Part shown: positions 7,103-15,304 of the stretch, one piece after another | Layout: each line of letters opens with the position of its first letter | Numbering within the stretch: position 1 is the first letter of the stretch | Source of the DNA: Candidatus Elarobacter sp. | Lineage (GTDB): Bacteria; Vulcanimicrobiota; Vulcanimicrobiia; Vulcanimicrobiales; Vulcanimicrobiaceae | Assembly: GCA_030150085.1 (NCBI GenBank) | Contig: JASLGJ010000371.1 | Coordinates: 1 to 27,257 of the forward strand | Direction of reading: 5' to 3' | DNA: 27,257 nt | The notes under the pieces: generated by a model | Seen by the model: the letters and a program-made list of their open reading frames with translations, nothing else | Databases searched by the model: none | What the model was told of the DNA's origin: nothing | Position numbers and translations under genes: made by a program

Positions 7103-8814
7103 CAGGTTCTCCGGGAGTCCATGAAGTCGCGCCCCAGGAAGCGGTAGGCGACCGTGACGATCGCCAGCGTGATCGCCAGGATCACCACCGCCAGGGTCGC
7201 GACCGCCTCGTAGTTGCCGGCGTCGGTGAAGTCGTAGATCTGGGTCGTCATCGTCGCGGTGCGCGGGGTGAACAGGAAGATCGCCGAGCTCAGCTCGCGG
7301 ATCGCGGGGATGAACACCAAGAGCCAGCTCGCCAGGATGCCCCGCCGCAGCAGCGGCGCGGTGATCGTGAACAGGGCGCGCAGGCGGGTCGCGCCCAGCG
7401 TGCGGGCGGCGTTCTCCAGGTCGGCCCCAACCGAGCCGATCATCGTGTTCAGGTTGGAGTACGCGATCGGCAGGAAGCGGGTGGTGAAGGCCACGATCAG
7501 GATCGCCGCGGTGCCGTAGAGCAGGAGCGGCGGGTGCGAGTACGCCGCGAAGATGCCGATCGCGAGCACGATCCCCGGCACGACGAAGGGCGCCATGCAG
7601 ATGAAGCCCAGCACCGCGGAACCGGGGAACAGCTTGCGGTTGGTGATGTAGGCGACCAGGAACGCGATCAGCGTCGCGGCCGTCGCGGCGGTGGCGCCGT
7701 AGGCCAGGCTGTGGCCGATCGCGCCGCGCGTCGCGGCGTTGTCGAAGATCGCCCAGTAGTACCAGTAGAAGGTGAAGTTCGCCCCGACCGGCCCCTCGTG
7801 CCAGGCGCGCGAGAACGAGGCCGCCAGCAGGGTCAGGTACGGCAGCGCCACCGAGCACAGCGGCAGGAGCAGCGCCGCGCCCAGCAGCGGCCAGCGCCAC
7901 GGGCCGAGCGCGACCAAGCGCCGCCGCCCGCCCTTGCCGCCCACGACGGCGTACTTCTTGCGGCCCAGGATGCGGCGCTGCAGCAGCAAGAGCCCGATCG
8001 TCACCCCGAGCAGCGGCATGGCGTAGGCCGCGGCCAGCTCGGTGCGCACCGGGAACTGGAAGAAGAGGTAGAGCTGGGTCGTGACGACCTGCGTGCGGGC
8101 CGGGATCAGCAAGAACGCCGGCGCGCCGAACTCCGCCAGCGCCTCGAGGAACGACATGATGAAGCCGCCGATGATCGCCGGCGCGACCAGCGGCAGGGTG
8201 ATCGAGGTCATGGTGCGCCAGGCCGACGCGCCCAGCGTCGACGAGGCGTCCTCGAGGTCGACCGGCAGCAGCTCCAGCGCGCCGGCCACGAACGTGAACG
8301 TGTAGGGCACGTTGTAGAGCGCCATCACGAAGATCGCGCCGAACAGCGAGTAGATGTTGAGCGGGCCGTGCGCGGCGTGGGTCAGCGTCGTGTACGCCCG
8401 GTTGAGCCAGCCGCTGTTGGGCGCGGCGAGCAGAATCCAGGCCTCCGCGCCGATGAACGAGGGCGTGACGAAGGCCGCGGTGATCAGCGCGCGCAGCGCC
8501 GGGCGGCCGGGCAGGTCGGTGCGCGCGATCAGCCAGGCCAGCGGCGTGCCGAGCAGCACCGCGATGGCCGCCACCGAGACGGCCAGGATCAGCGAGTTGA
8601 CGATCGGCCGCAGGTAGATCGAGGTGGTGAAGGCCTCGACGTAGTTGTGCAGGGTGAGCGCACCCGTCTCGGGCCGCTGCACGCTCATCACGAGCAGCCA
8701 CCCCAGCGGGACCACCACCAGCAGCGCGAGCACCAGCGCCGCGCCGGCGAACAGCAGCGGCCCGGCGTCGAAGCCGCGCGCCGTCTCGGCCCGGCGGGTG
8801 ACGGCTTCGGTCAC
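7102..8814 (-). CDS. ABC importer permease, two fused permease domains
   Basis: A 570-residue inner-membrane protein made of two fused binding-protein-dependent permease units of about six helices each, the architecture of FbpB-type and putative 2-aminoethylphosphonate (PhnU-like) permeases. Each half has its EAA coupling loop: the first around EDASSTLGASAWRTM, the second around ENAARTLGATRLRALF. The start is GTG at 8814, one nucleotide after the stop of the binding-protein gene; the stop overlaps the ATPase start (TGATG). A tail of about 20 residues precedes the first helix. It acts with the binding protein (8816-9874) and the ATPase (6005-7102). The transported compound cannot be read from the sequence. 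Confidence 0.93.
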   Translation of the reverse strand: MTEAVTRRAETARGFDAGPLLFAGAALVLALLVVVPLGWLLVMSVQRPETGALTLHNYVEAFTTSIYLRPIVNSLILAVSVAAIAVLLGTPLAWLIARTDLPGRPALRALITAAFVTPSFIGAEAWILLAAPNSGWLNRAYTTLTHAAHGPLNIYSLFGAIFVMALYNVPYTFTFVAGALELLPVDLEDASSTLGASAWRTMTSITLPLVAPAIIGGFIMSFLEALAEFGAPAFLLIPARTQVVTTQLYLFFQFPVRTELAAAYAMPLLGVTIGLLLLQRRILGRKKYAVVGGKGGRRRLVALGPWRWPLLGAALLLPLCSVALPYLTLLAASFSRAWHEGPVGANFTFYWYYWAIFDNAATRGAIGHSLAYGATAATAATLIAFLVAYITNRKLFPGSAVLGFICMAPFVVPGIVLAIGIFAAYSHPPLLLYGTAAILIVAFTTRFLPIAYSNLNTMIGSVGADLENAARTLGATRLRALFTITAPLLRRGILASWLLVFIPAIRELSSAIFLFTPRTATMTTQIYDFTDAGNYEAVATLAVVILAITLAIVTVAYRFLGRDFMDSRRT

Positions 8815-8815
8815 G

Positions 8816-9874
8816 CTAGACGTTGAACGTCTCCCGCCACTTCGCGACCACCTCGGGCACGCCGGCGTTGAGCCGGTCGAGCTTCACCCGGTAGGTCTTG
8901 AGCCGGTCCCAGCGGATGCCGCCCGCGGCCGGGACGTCGGTGCGCATCGGCACGTTGAACGTCTTGGCCATGGTCTGCGCGTACTCGCGCGAGTAGTAGA
9001 AGTTCATCAGCAGGCGGGCCGCGTTGGGGTGCGGGGCGTCCTTCATCACCGCGACCGGCGCGGTGACCAGCACCGTGTCGTCCTCGGGGAAGGCGATCGC
9101 GACGCTCGCGCCCGAGTTCTTCTTGTCCAGCGCCAGGCTGTCGGCGCCCGGTCCCAGGGTCCGCTCACCCGAGACGATGTCGGTCGTGGCGTCGAACACC
9201 GAGCGCCCGATCTTGGGCTCGTTGGCGGCGAACTTCTTGAAGTAGGCGTCCCAGCCGTACTTGTCGTTCATGGCGATGACCCAGTTGCCGACGTAGCCGC
9301 TGAAGCCGGGGTGGCCGACCGTGAGCTGGCCCTTGTACTTGGGATCGAGCAGGTCGGCCCAGCGGCGCGGCGCCGCCATCTTCTTGGGGTTGTAGTTGAT
9401 GCACATCAGCGCGATGTCGCCGAGCTGGTAGGCGTCGTCGGGGTCGAGGTGCTGGTACTGCGCGGGGATCTTGTCGATGTCGGCCGGCACGAACGCCGCC
9501 AGCGCGTTCTGCTTCTTGAGCAGCGGCATGTGGGCTTCGTCGGTCGAGGCGAACACGTCGACCTGGTGCACGTTGGACTTGAGGTCCTGGGTGAGGCGCT
9601 GGAAGAGCACCTGCCCGGTCTGGCGCAGGAGCTGCACGTCGATGCCGGGGTACTTGGTCTTGAACGCGTCGCGCACGCGCTCGGCCGCCTCCTGGGTGTA
9701 GTGGCCGGTCCACCAGGTGACCGTGCCCTCTTTCTTGGCCGCGTCGTAGAGCTTGGAGACGTCGGCGTCGGTCAGCTCGTTCTTGCGCCGCGCGAGCGCA
9801 AGCGCCGGGTGGCCGGCGACCAGACCTGCCCCGAGCGCGCCGGCCGAGCGGACGAACGTTCCACGAGTCGTCAT
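8816..9874 (-). CDS. ABC importer periplasmic/extracellular substrate-binding protein
   Basis: A 352-residue binding protein of the family that holds FbpA-like iron, thiamine and 2-aminoethylphosphonate binders. The N-terminus (MTTRGTFVRSAGALGAGLVAG, then HPALA) is a signal peptide, possibly a degenerate Tat type with one arginine of the pair missing. The mature part has the usual order: KKEGTVTWWTGHY near the start, a KTKYPGIDVQLLRQTG strand-helix, and the LLMNFYYSREYAQTMAKTF helix near the end. The ATG at 9874 has GGAGGAG about 10 nt upstream and overlaps the stop of the oxidase gene (ATGA). In the region after LGPGA, where iron binders carry adjacent tyrosine ligands, this protein reads DSLALDKK, so ferric iron is unlikely as ligand. 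Function as binding protein is sure; ligand unknown. Confidence 0.9.
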   Translation of the reverse strand: MTTRGTFVRSAGALGAGLVAGHPALALARRKNELTDADVSKLYDAAKKEGTVTWWTGHYTQEAAERVRDAFKTKYPGIDVQLLRQTGQVLFQRLTQDLKSNVHQVDVFASTDEAHMPLLKKQNALAAFVPADIDKIPAQYQHLDPDDAYQLGDIALMCINYNPKKMAAPRRWADLLDPKYKGQLTVGHPGFSGYVGNWVIAMNDKYGWDAYFKKFAANEPKIGRSVFDATTDIVSGERTLGPGADSLALDKKNSGASVAIAFPEDDTVLVTAPVAVMKDAPHPNAARLLMNFYYSREYAQTMAKTFNVPMRTDVPAAGGIRWDRLKTYRVKLDRLNAGVPEVVAKWRETFNV

Positions 9875-12831
9875 GGCGATGGATCTCCTCCCAATGCCGC
9901 GGCGTAGACCTCGGCGACGTGCAGCGCGCGGCGTTCGGCGCCGTGCGCGATCTGGTGTTTGCAGCTCATTCCGTCGGCCACCACGAGCGTGTCCGCCCCG
10001 GCCGCCCGCACCGCGGGCAGCAGGTCGCGCTCGGCCATCTTCATCGAGATCTCGTAGTGCTCGCGCTCGTAGCCGAACGTGCCGGCCATCCCGCAGCACG
10101 ACGACTCGATGACCTCGGCTTCGAGGCCGGGGACCGCGCGCAGCGCGCGCACGACCGCCGGCATCGCGCCGAAGGCTTTCTGGTGGCAGTGCCCGTGCAC
10201 CACGGCCTTGCGCGCCAGCGGCCGCAGCGGCGGGTTCCAGCGCCCGGCGTCCAGCTCGCGCGCGACGAACTCCTCGAACAGCAGCGCCGCACCGGCCACC
10301 GCGCGCGCCGCGTCGGTCGGCACCAGGGCCAGGAACTCGTCGCGCAGGGTCAGCAGGCAGGACGGCTCGAGGCCGACGACCGGCACCCCGCGCGCGGCGT
10401 ACGGCGCCAGCGCCGCGATGGTGCGCTCGGCCTCGGCGCGCGCTTCCTTCAGCATCCCCGCGCTCAGGAAGGTCCGCCCGCAGCACAGCGGCCGCGCCCC
10501 GTCCGCCGCGCGCACGACCACCGGCGCGTAACCCGCCGCGACCAGCACGCGCTCCGCCGCGCGCGCGGCGTCGGCTTCGAAATAGCGGTTGAACGTGTCG
10601 ACGAAGAACACGACCTCGCCGTTACGTCTGGGCGTAGCCGCGGCCGAGGCACCCTCCAGCGTCGATTCCACCGACGGACGTTCCGTTGTATGATGGGCGC
10701 CGTCGCGGAACGGCTGGGCGTGCCAGCGCGGGAGCGGGCGGCGGGCGGTGAAGCCGCTGACGCCTTCGAGCGCTTTGGCCAAGCCGGGGATGCGGTCGCG
10801 CAGGTTCGCCAGCCGCGCGAGCGGGCCGGCGCGGTGGGCGGTGCGCGGCAGCTCGGCCACCATGCGGTCCGCGCGCGGGATGCCGTGCTCGGCGCGGTAG
10901 TGGGCCAGGAACTCGATCTTCATCCGCGCCATGTCGACGCCGGTCGGGCACTCGCGCCGGCAGGCCTTGCACGATACGCACAGATCCAGCGCGTCGTACA
11001 GCTCCGGCGAGGTGAGCCCGTCCGCGCCGAGCTGGCCGGTCAGCGCCAGGCGCAGCGCGTTCGCGCGCCCGCGCGTGACGTGGTGCTCGTCGTCGGTGAC
11101 GCGGTACGACGGGCACATCGCGCCGGGCGCGCTCTTGCGGCAGGCGCCGTTGTTGTTGCACATCTCGACCGCGCCGCTGAAGCCGCCCCACTCGCTCCAG
11201 TCCAGTTCCGTCTTCAGCGGCAGCGGCGCGTAGCGCGGGCCGTAGCGGAAGTTCGCGCGGTCGTCCATCTTGGGCGCGTCGACGATCTTGCCGGGGTTCA
11301 GCGTGCCGGCGGGATCGAACGCGGCCTTGATCTCGCGGAACGCGCCGACGATGCGCGAGCCGAACATCTCCTCGTGGAACTCCGAGCGCACGATCCCGTC
11401 GCCGTGCTCGCCGGAGTGCGCGCCGCCGTACGCGCGCACCAGCGCGAACGCCTCCTCGGCGATCGCGCGCAGCTTGCCGATGTCGTCGTCGCGCTTCACG
11501 TCGAGCACGGGCCGCACGTGCAGGCACCCGACCGACGCGTGCGCGTAGAACGTGCCGGTCGTGCCGTGGCGGGCGAAGATGTCCGTGAGCCGGTCGGTGT
11601 AGTCCGCCAGGTGCTCCAGCGGGACCGCGCAGTCCTCGATGATCGAGACGGGCTTGGCGTCGCCGCGCATCGAGGTCATGATGTTGAGCCCGGCCGCGCG
11701 CACCTCCCACACGGCGGCCTGGCCCGGGCCGTCGGTCACCTTCACGACGCCGCCCGGATAGCCGAGCGACGCCATCGTCTCGTCGAGCGCGTCGAGCCGC
11801 TCGGCCAGCGGCCTGGGCTCGTCGCCGGCGAACTCCACCAGCAGCAGCGAGCCCGGCTCGCCGCGCACGTACGCCGTCATCGTCGGCGCGAACGCCGCGA
11901 TGCCGCGCGACAGCTCGATCATCGTGCGGTCGACCAGCTCGACCGCGACCGGGTCCAGCGCGACCAGCGCCTGCGTCGCGCGCATCGCGGCGCTCAGGCT
12001 GGGGAAGTGGCAGATGCCCAGCGCCTTCGCGCGCGGGAGCGGCTGCAGCGCCAGGTCGATCTCGGTGAAGTACGCCAGCGTGCCCTCGGAGCCGACCAGC
12101 AACCGCGCCATGTTGTGCGCGCCGGGCCGCACGCTCTGGATCGCGTAGCCGCCGACGTGGCGCTGCACCTTGGGAATGCGCGCGTCGATCTCGCCCGCCT
12201 CGCGCGCGGCGATCGCGCGCACGCGCGCGACCAGCTCGCGGTAGCGCGCCGGCTCCAGCGCGCCGAGGTCGCCGGTCTCGCCGAAGTACGCGCGCGTGCC
12301 GTCGGCCAGCACGGCGTCGATGCCCAGCACGTTGTCGGCCATGATGCCGTAGCGGATCGAGCGCGCGCCCGAGCTGTTGTTGGCGGTCATGCCGCCGATC
12401 GTGGCGCGGCTGGCCGTCGACGGATCGACCGGGAAGAACAAGCCCTCGCGCGCGAGCGCGCGGTTGAGCGCGTCGAGCACGATCCCGGGCTGCACGCGCG
12501 CGCGCCGCGCCGCCGTGTCGAGCGAGACGATCGAGCGCAGGTGCTTGCTGACGTCCACGATCAAGCCGTGGTTCACCGTCTGGCCGCACTGCGAGGTGCC
12601 GCCGCCGCGCGGGGTGACCGGCACGCCGTGCTCGCGCGCGATCGCCAGCACGGCCTCGACGTCGGCGGCGGTGCGCGGCACCACCACGCCCAACGGCATC
12701 ATCTGGTAGATCGAGGCGTCGGTCGCGTACATGCCGCGCGTCGCGCGGTCGAAGTACACCTCGCCCTCGGTTTCCGCGCGCAGCCGGCGCTCGAGCCGCT
12801 GGTAGAGCAGCGGCCGCGCGGTCGTCGCCAC
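9871..12831 (-). CDS. FAD-linked, Fe-S-containing 2-hydroxyacid dehydrogenase (YdiJ-like)
   Basis: A 986-residue respiratory-type dehydrogenase with a GlcD-like half and a GlcF-like half in one chain, as in E. coli YdiJ (D-2-hydroxyglutarate dehydrogenase, about 1,018 residues). The PCMH FAD domain has PRGGGTSQCGQ at 74-84. The FAD-oxidase C-terminal domain carries SGEHGDG near 473-479. An Fe-S region has C558, C564, C573 followed by CVSCKACRRECP (618-629, a CxxCxxCxxxCP cluster). Two CCG-type motifs follow (LCCGRTF; SSCCGMAG). It would oxidise a 2-hydroxyacid to the 2-oxoacid and pass electrons to the quinone pool. The start is GTG 12831, one base after the aminotransferase stop. Glycolate, D-lactate and D-2-hydroxyglutarate are all possible substrates; the neighbouring glyoxylate aminotransferase favours glycolate-like ones. 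Confidence 0.9.
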   Translation of the reverse strand: MATTARPLLYQRLERRLRAETEGEVYFDRATRGMYATDASIYQMMPLGVVVPRTAADVEAVLAIAREHGVPVTPRGGGTSQCGQTVNHGLIVDVSKHLRSIVSLDTAARRARVQPGIVLDALNRALAREGLFFPVDPSTASRATIGGMTANNSSGARSIRYGIMADNVLGIDAVLADGTRAYFGETGDLGALEPARYRELVARVRAIAAREAGEIDARIPKVQRHVGGYAIQSVRPGAHNMARLLVGSEGTLAYFTEIDLALQPLPRAKALGICHFPSLSAAMRATQALVALDPVAVELVDRTMIELSRGIAAFAPTMTAYVRGEPGSLLLVEFAGDEPRPLAERLDALDETMASLGYPGGVVKVTDGPGQAAVWEVRAAGLNIMTSMRGDAKPVSIIEDCAVPLEHLADYTDRLTDIFARHGTTGTFYAHASVGCLHVRPVLDVKRDDDIGKLRAIAEEAFALVRAYGGAHSGEHGDGIVRSEFHEEMFGSRIVGAFREIKAAFDPAGTLNPGKIVDAPKMDDRANFRYGPRYAPLPLKTELDWSEWGGFSGAVEMCNNNGACRKSAPGAMCPSYRVTDDEHHVTRGRANALRLALTGQLGADGLTSPELYDALDLCVSCKACRRECPTGVDMARMKIEFLAHYRAEHGIPRADRMVAELPRTAHRAGPLARLANLRDRIPGLAKALEGVSGFTARRPLPRWHAQPFRDGAHHTTERPSVESTLEGASAAATPRRNGEVVFFVDTFNRYFEADAARAAERVLVAAGYAPVVVRAADGARPLCCGRTFLSAGMLKEARAEAERTIAALAPYAARGVPVVGLEPSCLLTLRDEFLALVPTDAARAVAGAALLFEEFVARELDAGRWNPPLRPLARKAVVHGHCHQKAFGAMPAVVRALRAVPGLEAEVIESSCCGMAGTFGYEREHYEISMKMAERDLLPAVRAAGADTLVVADGMSCKHQIAHGAERRALHVAEVYAAALGGDPSP

Positions 12832-12832
12832 C

Positions 12833-14026
12833 CTAGACGCTGGCGAGGGCGGGCGTCCCGGCCGGCGCGGCGAGATAGGCCAGCGCCGGCGTGACGCCGT
12901 CGCCCTGCGCCAGGCCCGCGATCCGCAAGCCCATCTGCACGCCGCACAGCGTGCCCGCCAGCATCAGGTCGTTGAACGAGCCGAGGTGGCCGATGCGGAA
13001 CACGCGGCCCTTCAGCTTGCCCAGCCCCGTGCCCAGCGACATGTCGAACCGTTCGAGGATCAGCGCGCGCAGCGTGTCGGCGTCGGCGCCCTCGGGCACC
13101 AGCACGGCGGTCAGCGTGCTGGAGAACTCGCGCGGGTCGAGCGCCAGCACTTCCAGCCCCCAGCCGCGCACCGCGCGCCGCGTCGCCTCGCCGTGGCGCG
13201 CGTGGCGGGCGAACACCGCCGGCAGCCCTTCCTCGTGCAGCATGGCGAGCGCTTCGCGCAAGCCGTAGAGCATGTTGGTCGCCGGGGTGTAGGGGAAATA
13301 GCCGTCCTTGAAATTGGCCAGGATGTCGTCCCAGGCCCAGTACGAGCGCGGCATGCGCGCCGTGCGCGAAGCGGCCAGCGCCTTCTCGGAAACGGCGTTG
13401 AACGACAGCCCCGGCGGCAGCATCAGGCCCTTCTGCGAGCCGGCGACCGTGACGTCGACGCCCCAGGCGTCGTGGCGGTAGTCGATCGAGCCCAGCGACG
13501 AGATCGTATCGACCAGGAACAGCGCGGGATGACCGGCGCGGTCGATCGCCGCGCGCACGTCGGCGACCCGGCTGGTGACGCCGGTCGAGGTCTCGTTGTG
13601 AACGATCGCGACGGCCTTGATCGCGTGCGCGCGGTCGTCGCCCAGACGCGCTTCGACCGCCGCGGGATCGACGCCGTGGCGCCAGTCGCCCGGGATCAGC
13701 TCGACCTCCAAGCCCAGCCGCGCCGCCAGCTTCTGCCACAGCGCCGAGAAATGTCCGGTTTCGAACATGAGCACGCGGTCGCCGGGCGAGAGCGTGTTGA
13801 CCAGCGCCGCTTCCCACGCGCCCGTTCCCGAGGCCGGATAGATCACGACCGGGCGTTCGGTGCCGAACACCGGGCGGAGCGCGCGGTCGATCTCGCGCCC
13901 GAGCGCTCCGAAGGCCGGCCCGCGGTGATCCATCGTGGCGCGGTCGATCGCGCGCAGCACGCGCTCGGGCACGTTGGTCGGCCCGGGAATCTGCAGAAAG
14001 TGCACGCCGCTGTGGAACTCGGACAA
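12833..14026 (-). CDS. Serine/alanine-glyoxylate aminotransferase (class V, PLP)
   Basis: A 397-residue fold-type I, class V aminotransferase closely resembling serine-glyoxylate aminotransferase (SgaA, plant AGT1): PGPTNVPERVLRAI at the start, YPASGTGAWEAAL, IVHNETSTGVTS, LVDTISSLGSIDYR (PLP Asp173), AGSQKGLMLPPG with Schiff-base Lys199, and FRIGHLGSFNDLMLAG near the end. The reaction would be glyoxylate plus serine or alanine to glycine plus hydroxypyruvate or pyruvate, in the cytoplasm. The start is TTG at 14026: GAGGAGG lies 6 nt upstream and homologues begin at this point, while no ATG or GTG fits. It is the first gene of the operon with the FAD/Fe-S dehydrogenase and the ABC importer. 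Related PhnW-type aminotransferases are less similar. Confidence 0.9.
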   Translation of the reverse strand: MSEFHSGVHFLQIPGPTNVPERVLRAIDRATMDHRGPAFGALGREIDRALRPVFGTERPVVIYPASGTGAWEAALVNTLSPGDRVLMFETGHFSALWQKLAARLGLEVELIPGDWRHGVDPAAVEARLGDDRAHAIKAVAIVHNETSTGVTSRVADVRAAIDRAGHPALFLVDTISSLGSIDYRHDAWGVDVTVAGSQKGLMLPPGLSFNAVSEKALAASRTARMPRSYWAWDDILANFKDGYFPYTPATNMLYGLREALAMLHEEGLPAVFARHARHGEATRRAVRGWGLEVLALDPREFSSTLTAVLVPEGADADTLRALILERFDMSLGTGLGKLKGRVFRIGHLGSFNDLMLAGTLCGVQMGLRIAGLAQGDGVTPALAYLAAPAGTPALASV

Positions 14027-14070
14027 CGCCGCCTCCTCGCGCTCGGGGTGTGGCGGGCGGTATTGCACGC

Positions 14071-14084
14071 GAGTCGTCAGACTC
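14071..14084. promoter_or_regulatory. Inverted repeat GAGTC-N4-GACTC in divergent promoter region
   Basis: The 102-nt gap 14027-14128 separates the minus-strand aminotransferase operon from the plus-strand CoA-transferase operon. It contains a perfect 5-bp inverted repeat with a 4-nt centre (GTCA), a plausible site for a dimeric regulator controlling both units. A GATACG box lies 7 nt before the CoA-transferase ATG and could be a -10 of a leaderless transcript. I found no convincing -35 for either direction. No regulator gene lies nearby. Confidence 0.3.
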
Positions 14085-14128
14085 TTTCCGGCAGGGAACG
14101 CGGCGGCGGCGGCCCGATACGTGCGGTC

Positions 14129-15304
14129 ATGGCTGCCGGAGAGACGAATCGCCAGGGCGCGCCGCCGCTGGCGGGCATTCGCGTCGTCGAGGTCGGGAAC
14201 TTCATGGCGGTCCCGTTCTGCGGGATGCAGCTCGCCGATCTGGGCGCCGAGGTCATCAAGGTGGAGAACCCGCGCGGCGGCGACCTCACCCGCGCGTCGG
14301 GCCCGTTCCTGGACGGCGAGAGCTCGAACTTCGTGCGGCTCAACCGCAACAAGCGCAGCGTCGCGCTCGATCTCAAGTCCGAGTCCGGGAAGGCGGCCTT
14401 CCGCGCGCTCGCCGCGACGGCCGACGTGGTGATCGAGAACCTGCGCCCCGGCACGATGAACGAACTCGGGCTGGGATACGAGACGCTGCGCGAAGATTCG
14501 CCGCGCATCGTCTATCTCGCGGCGACGGGCTTCGGCAGCGACGGCCCGTACGCGCAGCTGGCCGGGCTCGACATCATCGCGCAAGGGATGTCGGGTTTGA
14601 TGAGCATCACCGGCGAGCCGGGCGGCGCGCCGGTGAAGGTCGGCGTGCCGATCGCCGACCTCACCTGCGCGCTCTACGGCACGATCGCCGTGATCGCCGC
14701 GCTGCGCGCGCGCGACCGCGACGGCGTGGGACAGTTCATCGACGTGTCGCTGCTGGAGTCGGCGGTGTCGCTGGCCGTGTGGGAGGCGGGCCGGTATTTC
14801 GCGACCGGCGAGGTGCCTCAGCCCAGCGGCTCGGCGCACCAGTCGATCGCGCCCTACCAAGCGGTGCGCGCGGCCGACGGCTGGTTCACCTTCGGGGCGA
14901 ACTCGCAAGCGCACTGGCTGCGCGTGTGCGCGCTGCTCGGCCTGGACGACCTCGCCGCCGACGAGCGCTTCGCCGACAACGCGCGCCGGCTGGCGAACCG
15001 CGTCGAGCTGATCGCGCTGATCGAAGCGGTGACGACGACGCGGCCGACATCGCACTGGTCGAAGCTGATGGGCGACGCGGGCATTCCGTGCGGGCCGATC
15101 TGGTCGTTCGACCGCGTCTTCGCCGACCCGCACCTGGCGCAGCGCGGCTTCTTCGCCGACGCGCCGCACGCGACGCTGGGACCGGTGCGCCAGCTCGGCT
15201 CGCCGATGCGCTTCTCGCGCACGCCGACGCGGCTCGACAGCGCCGGCCCGCCGCTGGGCGCCGACACCGCCGACGTGCTGCGCGAGCTGGGCCTGGACGC
15301 GTGA
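14129..15304 (+). CDS. CaiB/BaiF family CoA-transferase (family III)
   Basis: A 391-residue family III CoA-transferase, which moves CoA between carboxylic acids (formyl-CoA:oxalate, carnitine, bile acid, benzylsuccinate and related enzymes). The hallmark N-terminus LAGIRVVEVGNFMAVPFCGMQLADLGAEVIKVENP is followed by RNKRSVALDLKS, VVIENLRPG and YLAATGFGSDGPYA. The catalytic aspartate is Asp177 in VGVPIADLTCALYG. Length is normal. ATG 14129 is chosen because the conserved domain starts about 14 residues later and no closer start exists; no Shine-Dalgarno sequence is seen. Its last codons overlap the next gene (GTGA), so the crotonase-like protein is translationally coupled. The substrate cannot be assigned; the divergent glyoxylate/2-hydroxyacid operon suggests a small organic acid. 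Confidence 0.92.
   Translation: MAAGETNRQGAPPLAGIRVVEVGNFMAVPFCGMQLADLGAEVIKVENPRGGDLTRASGPFLDGESSNFVRLNRNKRSVALDLKSESGKAAFRALAATADVVIENLRPGTMNELGLGYETLREDSPRIVYLAATGFGSDGPYAQLAGLDIIAQGMSGLMSITGEPGGAPVKVGVPIADLTCALYGTIAVIAALRARDRDGVGQFIDVSLLESAVSLAVWEAGRYFATGEVPQPSGSAHQSIAPYQAVRAADGWFTFGANSQAHWLRVCALLGLDDLAADERFADNARRLANRVELIALIEAVTTTRPTSHWSKLMGDAGIPCGPIWSFDRVFADPHLAQRGFFADAPHATLGPVRQLGSPMRFSRTPTRLDSAGPPLGADTADVLRELGLDA

Noticed and set aside
6005..9874. Assignment of the importer as an FbpABC ferric iron system
   Set aside because: The fold class fits, but the paired tyrosine ligands are not at the expected place and the operon encodes carbon/nitrogen enzymes, so the substrate is left open.
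9919..12894. Very long open frame on the plus strand opposite the FAD/Fe-S dehydrogenase
   Set aside because: Its translation is Arg/Ala/His-rich with no domain pattern, while the minus strand encodes a complete YdiJ-like enzyme. GC-rich codon use keeps the antisense frame open.
12833..14026. 2-Aminoethylphosphonate-pyruvate aminotransferase (PhnW)
   Set aside because: It is in the same class V superfamily and the transporter type is suggestive, but the sequence blocks match serine/alanine-glyoxylate aminotransferase much better, and no phosphonatase gene is nearby.
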